A stretch of 64,000 nt of DNA, taken from contig NZ_CP016540.2 of assembly GCF_001186155.3 (NCBI RefSeq), positions 2,520,001-2,584,000 of the forward strand, given 5' to 3'. Under the pieces are notes generated by a model. It ran no database searches. It was not told the DNA's origin and worked only from the letters and a program-made list of their open reading frames with translations. The stretch comes from Planococcus versutus. Lineage in GTDB: Bacteria; Bacillota; Bacilli; Bacillales_A; Planococcaceae. Shown piece after piece: positions 1 to 8,044 of this stretch. Numbering within the stretch: position 1 is the first letter of the stretch; each line of letters starts with the position of its first letter. The translations under genes and the position numbers were made by a program.

Positions 1-976
1 CTGGAATTCCTAAACTTAATAATGGAACAAACGCACCGCTTGTGGCAGCGTTGTTGGAACTTTCAGGAGCAGCAAGGCCTTTGATCGATCCTTTGCCAAA
101 TTCTTCAGGATTTTTGGCTATTCGTTTTTCGAAAATGTAACTGATAAACGAAGCAATTGTCGCTCCAGCACCTGGTAGCACCCCAATAATAAAGCCAACC
201 ATTGATTGACGCGTCATGGGGCCGCTCATTTCTTTTAAATCTTCTTTTGTTAACTTTAAGCTTCCGAGTTTTTGATCTTCGCTCAAGCTTAAATTTTTTC
301 TGTTCAAAATCAACATACATACTTCAGCAATGGCAAATAAGCCAAGCGCAATAATAAGAAAATCAAATCCATCCAATAAATTGATATTGCCAAACGTAAA
401 GCGTTGCGTTCCTGTTTGCGGATCAATTCCGATGGTTACAACCATGATGCCTGCCACAGCAGAAATCATCGCTTTGATCGTCGAACCTTCTGATAAACTT
501 GAAATGGCTGTCAGTCCCATTAACATGAGCGCGAAATAAGCAGGAGGTCCAAACGAAATCGCAACACTTGATAAAACCGGCGCCAGTATCATCAGCAAAA
601 TAACAGATACTGTCCCGCCAAAGAAAGAAGCAATCGCAGCAATCGCTAAAGCTTTTCCGGCCTTGCCTTGTTGAGCCATCGGATAGCCGTCAAAAGCAGT
701 AGCGACTGTTCCCGAAATGCCAGGAGCGTTTAGTAAAATAGAGGAGGTTGATCCTCCAAATACGGCGCCGTAGTAGACACCAGCCATCATCACAAGCGCT
801 GGTGCTGGATCCATTCCATATGTAATTGGAATCATAATCGCAATGGCGCTGATTGGACCAAGTCCTGGCATCATGCCGATTAATGTTCCGACAATAACAC
901 CGATCAGGACAAACAAAATACCTTCCCAACTTAAAGCGACTTGAAAACCAGCCAGTAGACCTTGAAAAGCATCCAT
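1..976 (-). CDS. tctA: TctA, large permease subunit of a tripartite tricarboxylate transporter (partial)
   Basis: Large membrane subunit of a TTT-family transporter, which with TctB and the binding protein TctC imports citrate-like tricarboxylates driven by an ion gradient. The frame opens at an ATG at 976 and is still open at the window edge, so about 325 of roughly 500 residues are present and the C-terminus is missing. The protein starts MDAFQGLLAGFQVALSW and carries the two family hallmarks: the glycine-rich GMMPGLGPISAIAIM near residue 35 and its counterpart GVLPGAGATIASF near residue 280, plus FGGSTSSILLNAPG. Most of the rest is hydrophobic helices. It is the last gene of a tctC-tctB-tctA cluster, 15 bp after tctB. 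Substrate specificity cannot be read from sequence. Confidence 0.93.
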   Translation of the reverse strand, partial: MDAFQGLLAGFQVALSWEGILFVLIGVIVGTLIGMMPGLGPISAIAIMIPITYGMDPAPALVMMAGVYYGAVFGGSTSSILLNAPGISGTVATAFDGYPMAQQGKAGKALAIAAIASFFGGTVSVILLMILAPVLSSVAISFGPPAYFALMLMGLTAISSLSEGSTIKAMISAVAGIMVVTIGIDPQTGTQRFTFGNINLLDGFDFLIIALGLFAIAEVCMLILNRKNLSLSEDQKLGSLKLTKEDLKEMSGPMTRQSMVGFIIGVLPGAGATIASFISYIFEKRIAKNPEEFGKGSIKGLAAPESSNNAATSGAFVPLLSLGIP

Positions 977-991
977 TTAATCAAGCCCCCC

Positions 992-1450
992 TCATAATGG
1001 CAATATCCCGCTTGGTAACGAAATGCCAAGCGCATTTACAAAGATGACATACAAAACGATCGGAAATAATAACGAAACCAGTATGTTGACTTTCCACTTT
1101 TGATATCCCAAAAACCACGAACTAAAGAAAATAAATAAAGCAGTCATGACAACAAATCCAATGGCTTCAAAAAGCAAAATGTAAACAAAAATCATCGCAA
1201 ATACGGCTGCAATCACTAGCAATTCGCGTGTTGGAATGTCTCTTTTCTTTTTTTCTTCTGCCGTTTCTTTTGCGCGTGAAAAGTAAAGAGCCACCGACAA
1301 GATGAGCATCAATACACCAAGGCCTTTAGGAATCACATCTGCGTCTACTGGCGTGTAAGGATAGTTGGGTAGTTGAAAACTAAAATACAAATAAACCGCT
1401 GCAATCAGAAAAAGCAAAAACCCAATTCGTTGATTCATGGTCGACATCAA
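992..1450 (-). CDS. tctB: TctB, small membrane subunit of the tripartite tricarboxylate transporter
   Basis: Small four-helix membrane partner of TctA. The 152 residues match the usual TctB length. Helices are visible near residues 9-28, 38-56, 75-100 and 110-145, with a charged cytoplasmic loop (KETAEEKKKRD) between helices 2 and 3. The gene lies between tctC and tctA as is standard for the family. A GGAGG lies about 10 nt before a TTG that begins MMSTMNQ; the internal ATG of MNQRIG is an alternative start. TctB is poorly conserved, so the call rests on position, length and topology. Confidence 0.88.
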   Translation of the reverse strand: MMSTMNQRIGFLLFLIAAVYLYFSFQLPNYPYTPVDADVIPKGLGVLMLILSVALYFSRAKETAEEKKKRDIPTRELLVIAAVFAMIFVYILLFEAIGFVVMTALFIFFSSWFLGYQKWKVNILVSLLFPIVLYVIFVNALGISLPSGILPL

Positions 1451-1486
1451 AATAAGTTCGCCTCCGATACGTGTAGACTTTAATAA

Positions 1487-1518
1487 AGTAAAACCGGTTT
1501 ACAAAAACCGGTTTTACT
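1487..1518 (-). terminator. Stem-loop between tctC and tctB
   Basis: A perfect 14-bp inverted repeat (AGTAAAACCGGTTT, loop of 4, AAACCGGTTTTACT) sits 4 bp after the tctC stop codon and about 37 bp before tctB. No long uridine tract follows on the minus strand. It is more likely a partial attenuator or an mRNA-stabilising hairpin that raises binding protein over permease than a full terminator; such hairpins after binding-protein genes are common. Confidence 0.5.
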
Positions 1519-1521
1519 CGT

Positions 1522-2547
1522 TTAGCTTCCTAATCCCAATTCATCCAGTACTTCTTTAATGGCGACTTTTTCTTCATCTAAGAATTTTTCGTACTCTGCT
1601 GCGTTCATGTACATTTCGTTCCACCCGTACTTTTTACGAACTTCAGCAAATTCATCTGAACCACTCAACTCTTCAAATTTCGCTTCGTAATACTCGACCG
1701 CCGCAGGCTCCATATTCGGGGGTCCAAAGAATCCGCGCCAGTTAACGAACGATTCGTCAATGCCTTGTTCCATCGCTGTCGGGAAATCCGATAGCACATC
1801 TCCTTCTAACCGTTCTTCAGCCGTAATGCCCAAAACTTTAATGTTCCCAGCTTTTACTTGTTCAACCGTTTCAGCAACTCCTGTTGAATAGACATCAACA
1901 GAACCGTTTAACAACGCCGTCAATGCGCCGCCTTCTTGGTCTGATACGTATTTGATTTTTGTTGGATCAACGCCGGCTGCTTTAGCAATTCGAACAAATT
2001 GAATATGATCCATACTGCCCGGTGAAGAAGCGCCAATTATCGTCACGTTTTCCGGGTCTTCTTTCATATCTTCAAACAAATCATTCAAGTCTTCCCATTC
2101 GCTATCTGCATTGACAGCAAATGCACCGTAATCGGCAATCATGTTCGACAAAGGTGTAAAGTCTTCATGTCCGTATTCCGATTGGCCATTTAATGGCACA
2201 AACATAATCGGTGGTGACGAAACAAACAAATTGTAAGGGCTATCGTCTTTTTCATGAATATACGCCCAAGCAATTGCGCCTCCGCCACCTTCTTTGTTTA
2301 CAACTGCCATTTTCTCATCCACAATGCCGGTCTCACCAAATACGCGAGCCACTTCACGAGCTGTTGTATCCCAACCGCCGCCAGCTCCAGCTGGAGCCAC
2401 AATTTCAATGGCACTCGTTGGTTCAAATGCTCCCGATTCACCGCTTCCTGCTCCATCCTTTTTTTCATCTGCAGCGTCATCGCTGCCACATCCAGCAACT
2501 ACCAATGCTGCTGATGCGACCATCCCTATTAGCCATCTCTTCTTCAT
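1522..2547 (-). CDS. tctC: TctC, tricarboxylate-binding lipoprotein
   Basis: Extracytoplasmic solute receptor of the TctC/Bug family that captures the tricarboxylate and delivers it to TctA/TctB. The 341-residue precursor has a lipoprotein signal peptide ending in the lipobox VAGC (Cys20), followed by an acidic, Gly/Ser-rich linker. The mature domain opens with the family signature IEIVAPAGAGGGWDTTAR, and a second ligand-region motif GASSPGSMDHIQF lies near residue 172. The start ATG follows AAGGGGATG by a good distance. It is first in the transporter cluster and sits downstream of the two-component genes. A cre site and phased direct repeats lie in its upstream region. Confidence 0.95.
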   Translation of the reverse strand: MKKRWLIGMVASAALVVAGCGSDDAADEKKDGAGSGESGAFEPTSAIEIVAPAGAGGGWDTTAREVARVFGETGIVDEKMAVVNKEGGGGAIAWAYIHEKDDSPYNLFVSSPPIMFVPLNGQSEYGHEDFTPLSNMIADYGAFAVNADSEWEDLNDLFEDMKEDPENVTIIGASSPGSMDHIQFVRIAKAAGVDPTKIKYVSDQEGGALTALLNGSVDVYSTGVAETVEQVKAGNIKVLGITAEERLEGDVLSDFPTAMEQGIDESFVNWRGFFGPPNMEPAAVEYYEAKFEELSGSDEFAEVRKKYGWNEMYMNAAEYEKFLDEEKVAIKEVLDELGLGS

Positions 2548-2606
2548 GCGCCCATCCCCTTTTTTATATTGTCTACAAATAGAATGTTAACTCTGAATAA
2601 TCTGAA

Positions 2607-2620
2607 TGTATACGCTTTCA
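2607..2620 (-). promoter_or_regulatory. Catabolite-responsive element (cre) upstream of tctC
   Basis: The minus strand reads TGAAAGCGTATACA, matching 13 of 14 positions of the Gram-positive cre consensus TGWAANCGNTNWCA. It is 60 bp upstream of the tctC start. CcpA repression of citrate uptake is established in Bacillus; its use here is inferred from the match and position. Confidence 0.65.
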
Positions 2621-2644
2621 AATTGAAACTTTAAAAGCCGTAAT

Positions 2645-2667
2645 GTTCATTTTGTTCATAAAGTTCA
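2645..2667 (-). promoter_or_regulatory. Three 9-bp-phased TGAAC direct repeats, candidate response-regulator site
   Basis: On the minus strand TGAAC occurs three times with exactly 9 bp between starts, in the gap between the response-regulator stop and tctC, upstream of the cre site. Position and phasing suit an activator site for the adjacent CitB-like regulator. There is no direct evidence for binding. Confidence 0.4.
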
Positions 2668-2673
2668 CGAGAG

Positions 2674-3342
2674 TTAACGCTTGTAATAATAATGCCGCTC
2701 GGGTCTTCCCACAATGCCATAAGCTAGTTCGGCATAACATTTCTCGGTAGACACCAAATACTCTAAATACCTTCTCGCTGTCGTTCTAGAAGCTTTCATT
2801 TTTTTGCCCATTGCTTCTATTGTGATGCCTTTTTGTTCAGTTTTTAAAATGGTTTCAACTTTTTCTAAAGAAAGCGGATCAATGCCTTTTATAAATTCTG
2901 TCGGCTTCGTCGTAGAAGGTGTTCCAAAAAACTGATCGATGACTTCTTGGTCGACCACTTCTCGGTTTTCCAATAATTTTTGTTTGGCCACGTAATTCTC
3001 AATCGTTGCGACAAAATTTTCGCGTGTTGCGGGTTTAATAATGATGCCTTTTACCCCTTTTCGTAAAGCCTTCTCAAAATAACGCATTTCGTTTTCGGCA
3101 GACACTAAAATAATATCGATTTGCGGACTAATAGCGTGTATATTGTCGATCAAATCAATGCCTAACCCATCAGGCATGTAATTATCCAGTAAAATCAAAT
3201 TTGGTTGTTGAGTTGCAACAAAGTCCAACGTTTCTTTGCAAGTTGACGTTTTTCCAATGACCGTAATGCCATCGATTCCCGCTAGAAATTGTTCGTGAAT
3301 ATGAGCCACTCGAAAGTCATCTTCCGTAATCAATACATTCAT
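2674..3342 (-). CDS. CitB/DpiA-family response regulator
   Basis: Cytoplasmic transcription regulator, 222 residues. The N-terminal receiver domain (about 1-120) has the acidic pair in ITEDDFRV, the phospho-acceptor Asp54 in LLDNYMPDG, and the conserved Lys in IKPATRE near 103. The C-terminal half carries a DNA-binding helix-turn-helix (QKGITIEAMGKKMKASRTT) as in CitB, DctR and MalR regulators of di- and tricarboxylate uptake. It lies 18 bp after the histidine kinase gene, so the pair is co-transcribed. The likely target is the adjacent tctCBA cluster. AAGGGA precedes the ATG at a normal distance. Confidence 0.93.
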   Translation of the reverse strand: MNVLITEDDFRVAHIHEQFLAGIDGITVIGKTSTCKETLDFVATQQPNLILLDNYMPDGLGIDLIDNIHAISPQIDIILVSAENEMRYFEKALRKGVKGIIIKPATRENFVATIENYVAKQKLLENREVVDQEVIDQFFGTPSTTKPTEFIKGIDPLSLEKVETILKTEQKGITIEAMGKKMKASRTTARRYLEYLVSTEKCYAELAYGIVGRPERHYYYKR

Positions 3343-3360
3343 GAAATCAATCCCTTTTGT

Positions 3361-4941
3361 TTATTTTGGTAAAAACACCGTAAAGACCGTTTTGTCTTGA
3401 TGATTGGAATACACTTCGATTGTGCCTTTTAAATCATCCACTGCTTGTTTCACAATGGCTAAGCCATACCCTCTGTCTTTTTTCTCTAACTTGGTTGAAA
3501 ACCCGATCGCGAACAATTGATTGATTTCTTCTTCTGAAAACCCTGTGCCGTTGTCTTCGACTTCAATGACTACATCATTGCCGATATCCGTGATAAAAAA
3601 ACTAATTTCTTTGGTCATTTTCTTTGTGACTTCTTCAATGGCATTGTCGATTAAATTCCCTAAAATGTTAATAATCTTCAAAATATCAATATGCGCAGGC
3701 AATGAAGTTAATGAGCTGTTTGCATCAATTGAAAACTCCACTTTTTGTTCTGACGCTTTGCCCATTTTACCGAGCAAGATGGCTTGTACTTTCTTATCGT
3801 GTATTTGTTCAAGCATGTGCTCGGTTTTTACTTTGTGCGTTCGTTTTTCCATTTGCAGCAAATCAATGGCTTCTTCAGTCTGCCCTAATTCAAGTAAACC
3901 CGACACAGCGTATAACTTATTTGTGTATTCATGCGTTTGTGCACGCAAGCTCTCAGAGTATTGTTGTATTTCGGATAGTGCACGAAGCATTTCTTGAATA
4001 TCTGTTTTATCACGAAACGTAGAAACAATGCCGACAACTTCATCGTCTTCTCCATAAATAAAGGTGCGGTTTAAAATCAGCACTTTGTTTTCTAAAAGCA
4101 TTTCCTCGTTTCGAACAGCAGGTCCCGCTTTAAAAAACTCTCTCATTTTAGAATCAGGCAGCACTTCATCAATATGGGCATTTAACGGGAGTTCATCTAA
4201 ATTCAACATGGCTTGTGCCGATTGGTTCATCGACGTGATTCTGCCATCTTGGTCAATCGCCACCACGCCTTCAATAATAGAAGCCAATAGCGCTTCGCGA
4301 TCGCGAAACAACGCCGCAATTTCTCTCGGTTCTAGCCCCATCGTTTCTTTTCGAATGTTTTTGGCTAGTAAAAAACTGCCGATAACCCCGACGATTAAAG
4401 CCAACAACGCAAAAAGAACCAGTTCAGCGATGTTCTTTAAAATCACGGCGTAAATATCGTCGCTCATATACCCGACCGAAACAATTCCAATTCGTTCGCC
4501 TGTGTTGTTATAAATCGGAGCCTTTCCTCTTAAACTCCGTCCCATTGAACCGGTAGCTTCCGAAACGTAGCTTTCACCATGCAGCAGTGCGCGGTCGTTG
4601 TCTCCACCTACCATTTTTTTGCCGATTTTAGCGGGATTGGGGTGAGAATACCGAATGCTGTCCATATTACCAACCACAATAAATTCTGCTTCTAGCTGAC
4701 TACTTATGTACTTGGCAATAGGTTGGATGATGTCTTCAGGATGCTCATCGTCCATGGCATCGACAATGCTCGGCATATTCGCGATGGTCACTGCCGTCTC
4801 CAATGCGCGTATTCCAATCGCTTCTTTTGTTTCGGTTACTTCTTTATAAGCCAAAATCGAGCCATACATGGTGGTGCTCACCAAAATGACAAACGTACCA
4901 AACAACAAAATTTTTGTGCGAAGAGATAAAATTCGAGCCAT
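3361..4941 (-). CDS. CitA/DcuS-family sensor histidine kinase
   Basis: Membrane sensor kinase of about 526 residues. Order: TM1 (about 10-30), an extracytoplasmic PAS-like sensor with the YVSEATGSMG and GERIGIVSVGYM segments (about 35-170), TM2 (about 175-198), a cytoplasmic PAS domain (about 215-320), the family-specific phospho-acceptor His in RAQTHEYTNKLYA, and a HATPase_c domain with N-box (LGNLIDNAIEE) and G-boxes (DNGTGFS, GYGLAIVKQ). This layout senses citrate or C4-dicarboxylates outside the cell. I chose the ATG at 4941 (MARILSLR) because GGGAG lies about 10 nt upstream; an ATG at 4959 has no ribosome binding site. Confidence 0.93.
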   Translation of the reverse strand: MARILSLRTKILLFGTFVILVSTTMYGSILAYKEVTETKEAIGIRALETAVTIANMPSIVDAMDDEHPEDIIQPIAKYISSQLEAEFIVVGNMDSIRYSHPNPAKIGKKMVGGDNDRALLHGESYVSEATGSMGRSLRGKAPIYNNTGERIGIVSVGYMSDDIYAVILKNIAELVLFALLALIVGVIGSFLLAKNIRKETMGLEPREIAALFRDREALLASIIEGVVAIDQDGRITSMNQSAQAMLNLDELPLNAHIDEVLPDSKMREFFKAGPAVRNEEMLLENKVLILNRTFIYGEDDEVVGIVSTFRDKTDIQEMLRALSEIQQYSESLRAQTHEYTNKLYAVSGLLELGQTEEAIDLLQMEKRTHKVKTEHMLEQIHDKKVQAILLGKMGKASEQKVEFSIDANSSLTSLPAHIDILKIINILGNLIDNAIEEVTKKMTKEISFFITDIGNDVVIEVEDNGTGFSEEEINQLFAIGFSTKLEKKDRGYGLAIVKQAVDDLKGTIEVYSNHQDKTVFTVFLPK

Positions 4942-5041
4942 CCTCGTCTCAACTCCCATAACAAGTTATACTTCAACTTTAGCACAGAAACTTTACGTTT
5001 TGAGAATAATTAGAACATTTGACCTATTCTCTTACCGATAC

Positions 5042-5087
5042 AAAAAAGCCTTCTCAGAAATCCTAGGATTTCTGAGAAGGCTTTTTT
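5042..5087. terminator. Bidirectional rho-independent terminator
   Basis: A perfect 46-bp palindrome: AAAAAAGCCTTCTCAGAAAT with its reverse complement, ending in six T on either strand. It lies just past the stop of the minus-strand Excalibur gene and before the kinase promoter region, so it separates the two units. Confidence 0.9.
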
Positions 5088-5098
5088 AACATTCTTTC

Positions 5099-5374
5099 TT
5101 ACCGCTCACACGCAATCAAATCTTTGTCGCGGTCGCTTTTTTTGTTGGCATCGTATAACGCTTTTGAAACAAATGGCTTGTATTTGGTTTTGCCGCCTTT
5201 GTTTTTTACGGTTGATGTGCGGGCAATGCCGCCTTTGTACACTTTATTGATTGCTGTACAGTTGGCATATGTTTTTGCTTTTACTGCTGCCGCATCTGTT
5301 GGCATTGGGGCTGCGCTAACGGTAAAACTAATAACGACCATCAACGACATGATGGCCACACCCATTTTTTTCAT
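5099..5374 (-). CDS. Exported Excalibur calcium-binding domain protein
   Basis: A 91-residue protein with a signal peptide (about 1-28, hydrophobic core AIMSLMVVISFTVSAA). Its C-terminal half has the Excalibur arrangement: a first Cys in YANCTAINKVY and a closing loop DANKKSDRDKDLIACER, where an Asp-rich EF-hand-like DxDxD segment is followed by the second Cys. The domain occurs in Bacillales extracellular nucleases and other surface proteins and is thought to bind calcium. A GAGGAGG precedes the ATG. Single-gene unit closed by the palindromic terminator. The biological role is unknown. Confidence 0.85.
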   Translation of the reverse strand: MKKMGVAIMSLMVVISFTVSAAPMPTDAAAVKAKTYANCTAINKVYKGGIARTSTVKNKGGKTKYKPFVSKALYDANKKSDRDKDLIACER

Positions 5375-5595
5375 CTTTATTTCCTCCTCGTCCCAATTAT
5401 TCGCGCTGAACCCTCTCGTTGAACACCATCACCCACCGAGCTAATTCATCCAAATATTGTTAGTTAGCTTAGTTTAGCAGGTAATCACATTCTTGAATAT
5501 AGTAGTTTTCAGTGCTTTTTATTATTTTTCATACGTTCAGTCATTACATCCCCTGCAATCCGGTCGTGAAGCGATTAGAGATAGAGCCGCTGGTG

Positions 5596-5722
5596 ATAGA
5601 ATGACTATTACCACTCATCATACATATAAAAATGCCATCTTCGAAATCAATTGATTTCACAGAAGATGGCATGTTCGATATGCAAATTTCTTGTGTAGAC
5701 GGAATTGTGTTGTCCAAAGGGT
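5596..5722 (+). repeat. Degenerate copy (A) of the 151-bp hairpin repeat family
   Basis: In an otherwise empty 475-bp gap. The core ATGCCATCTTCGAAATC, a short loop, GATTTC and GAAGATGGCAT (5632-5672) is intact, and the left flank (GACTATTACC) and right flank (TTGTGTAGACGGAATTGT) match the family, but both outer ends (CCCTGTG and CACAGGGG) are lost. Just upstream, near 5556-5590, a short stretch resembles part of the RAYT gene (AAGCGATTAGAG), suggesting a heavily eroded RAYT-plus-repeat unit. Confidence 0.7.
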
Positions 5723-5850
5723 ATGATTACCTGTTTTGAATCTCCGGATACAGCTTCTTTTGTATAGGATTGCTATGCATCACTTGCGTTATTCTTGACC
5801 TAGAGCTCTATTTCAATGAATGACATCGAATGAAAAAGAACTGCCCTGAT

Positions 5851-6435
5851 CTAATACGTTTCTTTCACACCTACATAATTCAAATCTTTTTTCCCTTTCG
5901 TCAAATGATACCCAATACCAGACTCCACCACTTGCCCTTCAAACCGCATCGTTTGCGCTTGCATTTTGTAGCGCAGTTCGTAGGCCCGCTGGATTTTCTT
6001 GTTGAACGTGTGGAAGCTGACATCGAGGCGAATGGTGCTGCCGTTGCTCAGTTCGACTCGAGTATGGCTAGCTCCTGAACGCTTGTAAGTTCTGACGTGC
6101 CTGAGCGACAACCAAACACAGTCTTCTCGGAACGGCGACTTGCTGGGAAACAAAATAATGTCGCGTTCATTATCGAGAATCACTGGGTTCATGTACGCTT
6201 TATCCAAGAGAGTCCGAGCTCCATCCAATGCCCCTCTCATGCTAGAACCGCGAAACCGTAAATTGGTGTCGATCAAGTTGAAAGGACTCAAGCCAGCCTG
6301 CGTAATTCCATCTTTCTTGCAAATCAATGCGTTCAAAAATCCATTTTCATCAAAATCCGGCAAGATGACAATCGTCTCGGAACTGATGGCATACTCGGCT
6401 TTCATTTCACTGTTTTTAGTTGTTCTCTGTCTCAC
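5851..6435 (-). CDS. comK: ComK-family competence transcription factor
   Basis: Homologue of ComK, the activator of late competence genes that binds paired AT-boxes in DNA. At 194 residues it matches the family length (about 190). Landmarks in ComK order: TIVILPDFDENG at the N-terminus, FNLIDTNLRFRGSSMRGA in the centre (ComK has FFGSSYAGR here), ILFPSKSPFREDCVWLS, then HVRTYK and VELSNGSTIRLDVSFHTF. The start is a GTG placed 7 nt after a strong AGGAGG. Its own promoter region contains a 31-bp palindrome. Planococcaceae carry ComK orthologues, but natural competence is not shown. It is monocistronic here. Confidence 0.85.
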   Translation of the reverse strand: MRQRTTKNSEMKAEYAISSETIVILPDFDENGFLNALICKKDGITQAGLSPFNLIDTNLRFRGSSMRGALDGARTLLDKAYMNPVILDNERDIILFPSKSPFREDCVWLSLRHVRTYKRSGASHTRVELSNGSTIRLDVSFHTFNKKIQRAYELRYKMQAQTMRFEGQVVESGIGYHLTKGKKDLNYVGVKETY

Positions 6436-6480
6436 TTGTAGTCCTCCTTTTAATTTAACCCTTAAAGTTTAAAGTCTTTT

Positions 6481-6511
6481 GGAGTATACTAACAAGTAGT
6501 TGGTATACTCC
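6481..6511. promoter_or_regulatory. 31-bp inverted repeat upstream of comK
   Basis: GGAGTATAC ... GTATACTCC with inner AAC/GTT pairs, a nearly perfect dyad 45 bp upstream of the comK start. It could be an operator for a comK regulator or the first hairpin of a short plus-strand RNA that ends at the next terminator. It does not match the ComK box (AAAA-N5-TTTT). Confidence 0.5.
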
Positions 6512-6520
6512 AGCTATTCT

Positions 6521-6563
6521 CCCTCGGGTGACCGTTGTCCAGACTGTCACACCCGGGGGTTTT
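6521..6563 (+). terminator. Rho-independent terminator-like hairpin with no upstream gene
   Basis: CCCTCGGGTGAC pairs with GTCACACCCGGGGG (one wobble, a two-base bulge) and is followed by TTTT on the plus strand only. No plus-strand gene precedes it. With the dyad at 6481-6511 it could form the end of a small RNA transcribed away from comK. The rest of the gap (6564-7020) shows nothing I can name. Confidence 0.5.
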
Positions 6564-7030
6564 CTATTGACGTTACTCTTTTCTTCACATCTTCCTCACC
6601 TCCTTCGAGTTGCAGCCAAGCATGGTTGTCATGTGGTTGTCTTGCTGGATGAAATACAGACGCCGATCGGCTAATGAACGATGGTCTGTTTTTCCGTAAA
6701 ACCTTCGTCTACCTTCTCGCAGCATCGAAAAACAAAGTTGTGTGGATAATTTCTCTTACCCAACTGACTATAGCTAGATCTTTTGATGGTCGTTCCTACT
6801 CCATTCCGCTAACATGCCTTTCTTCCTATTTGCCACTCAATTTATTATATATTTATACCCATTAAAAAGTCTAACTATTTTAAATACTTTTTTAATAACT
6901 TTTTGGTGCTATTTTACTATTTGTTGCATATACTCGGTTTTTCACTTACATCTTTACAGATTTTCTTTTAATCGAATAAAATAAGGTGCTTTTCCGCTCA
7001 ACAATCGCCATCATCTTTCGTTGATCAAAC

Positions 7031-7070
7031 AGAGAAGGCCCTTCCGATTTTCATCGGAAGGGCCTTCTCT
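7031..7070. terminator. Perfect 18-bp hairpin, bidirectional terminator type
   Basis: AGAGAAGGCCCTTCCGAT, loop TTTC, then the exact reverse complement. It lies downstream of the minus-strand remnant at 7160-7390 and was probably that gene's terminator. The T-run is short on both strands. Confidence 0.7.
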
Positions 7071-7159
7071 GTTATTTCGTCTCCATTTTGTTTCTTACTC
7101 CCAGCGAACTGCATAATTCACAATCGTATAAAACTCTTCCTTTCCTGAGACACCATCTC

Positions 7160-7390
7160 TTACAACCATGCTACATTCCATCCGCTTTCACCCACTGACA
7201 CCTGGACTTCTCGGGCAACTCCCCAGCGGCCTTTGTCTTTCTTAAAATCGTTCAACTTGATCTCTAGATTTGCTTGAATCCATTCAGTGGCCCGTGTGAC
7301 ATGCCAGTTGAACGGAAAGCCACCAAGCATCTCGTCCCCTTCAACTGCTATGTAAGGAATGAAGTCCGGATTCTCTTTTAGTTTCTTCAT
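7160..7390 (-). pseudogene. Internally deleted copy of the ParB/sulfiredoxin-like gene
   Basis: The reading frame starts MKKLKENPDFIPYIAVEGDE and is almost identical to the intact gene at 10880-11362 for its first 44 residues and again for its last 20 (DFKKDKGRWGV). About 97 residues between, including the DGNHR core, are missing. The frame is still open but cannot encode a working domain. Upstream it abuts a RAYT fragment on the other strand, mirroring the intact order ParB-like / comM / RAYT at 10.9-13.7 kb with comM deleted. Confidence 0.8.
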
Positions 7391-7395
7391 GAACG

Positions 7396-7672
7396 GTATG
7401 GGCATGTCGGACAGATTTACCAGAAACGCTATTTTGCTAAAGAAGTCGATTCGCGGCTTGGATTGCTGACTGTCAGCAGCTATATTCAACGCAATCCGAT
7501 TCAAACCAAAAACCGATGGTCGAGCGATTGGAGCTGTATCCGTATATTTCGTTTCCACTGTATTGGGACGATACGCTTCCTGCTCCCGCTTTTTTAGACC
7601 GGGAGTTGTTGCGGGGCTTGCTGCCAGAGCCGTTTGAGAAAAACAATATAGCCTATTGCATGTATTATCCAA
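7396..7672 (+). pseudogene. RAYT transposase fragment 1 (C-terminal half, frameshifted)
   Basis: Matches residues from about 88 to 179 of the intact RAYT at 13060-13665, including the catalytic-Tyr region. The start codon, the HUH motif and the last 20 residues are missing, and a one-base loss near 7505 shifts the frame. The match begins at about the same RAYT codon as the other two fragments. Repeat copy B follows directly. Divergence from the intact gene is greater than in fragment 2, so this copy is older. Confidence 0.8.
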
Positions 7673-7676
7673 TTGT

Positions 7677-7826
7677 TACCTGTGTATGGCTCAGTTATGA
7701 CTATTTATCCTTCTCCATAAATAAACAAAAGCCAGTTTCGAAATCGATTGATTTCACTGAAGGTGGCATTTTCTTTATATATTTTTTTGTATGGGTAGAA
7801 TTGTTTCGCATACAGGGACGCGGTTT
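7677..7826 (+). repeat. 151-bp hairpin repeat, copy B
   Basis: Left end ACCTGTGTATGG, core GATTTC ... GAAGGTGGC with several substitutions, right end TACAGGGACGCGGTTT. Divergent but full-length. Confidence 0.8.
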
Positions 7827-7848
7827 ATGGAAAATATTCTCCAGATGG

Positions 7849-7996
7849 CCCCTGTGTACGGTTCAATTATGACTATTTATCAATCTCACTAAATATACAA
7901 ATACCACCTTCGAAATCTATTGATTTCACTGAAGATGGTATTTTCTCTATTCAATCTGTTTGTATAATTGAGTTGTTTCGCTCACAGGGGCGCGAT
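7849..7996 (+). repeat. 151-bp hairpin repeat, copy C
   Basis: Left end CCCCTGTGTACGG, core ACCTTCGAAATC / GATTTC / GAAGATGG, right end CACAGGGGCGCGATT. The about 22 bp between copies B and C (TTTATGGAAAATATTCTCCAG) match the sequence that normally lies between the RAYT stop and its repeat, so this unit is a RAYT-plus-repeat unit truncated to its last stretch. Confidence 0.85.
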
Positions 7997-8013
7997 TCAC
8001 AGGGGCGCGATTT
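7997..8013 (+). repeat. Minimal right-end copy of the repeat
   Basis: CACAGGGGCGCGATTT repeated once more, directly after copy C. Only the right terminus of the family is present, 30 bp before the bdhA stop codon. Confidence 0.75.
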
Positions 8014-8044
8014 CCGGGTGTCCGGATGCCTCTCACTTATAAAA

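Noticed and set aside
2211..2590. Three overlapping plus-strand frames opposite tctC
   Set aside because: They are shadows of the well-supported tctC gene in the antisense frames.
6674..6865. 63-codon plus-strand frame in the comK-ParB gap
   Set aside because: No convincing ribosome binding site or recognisable family. The composition looks non-coding at the 3' end.
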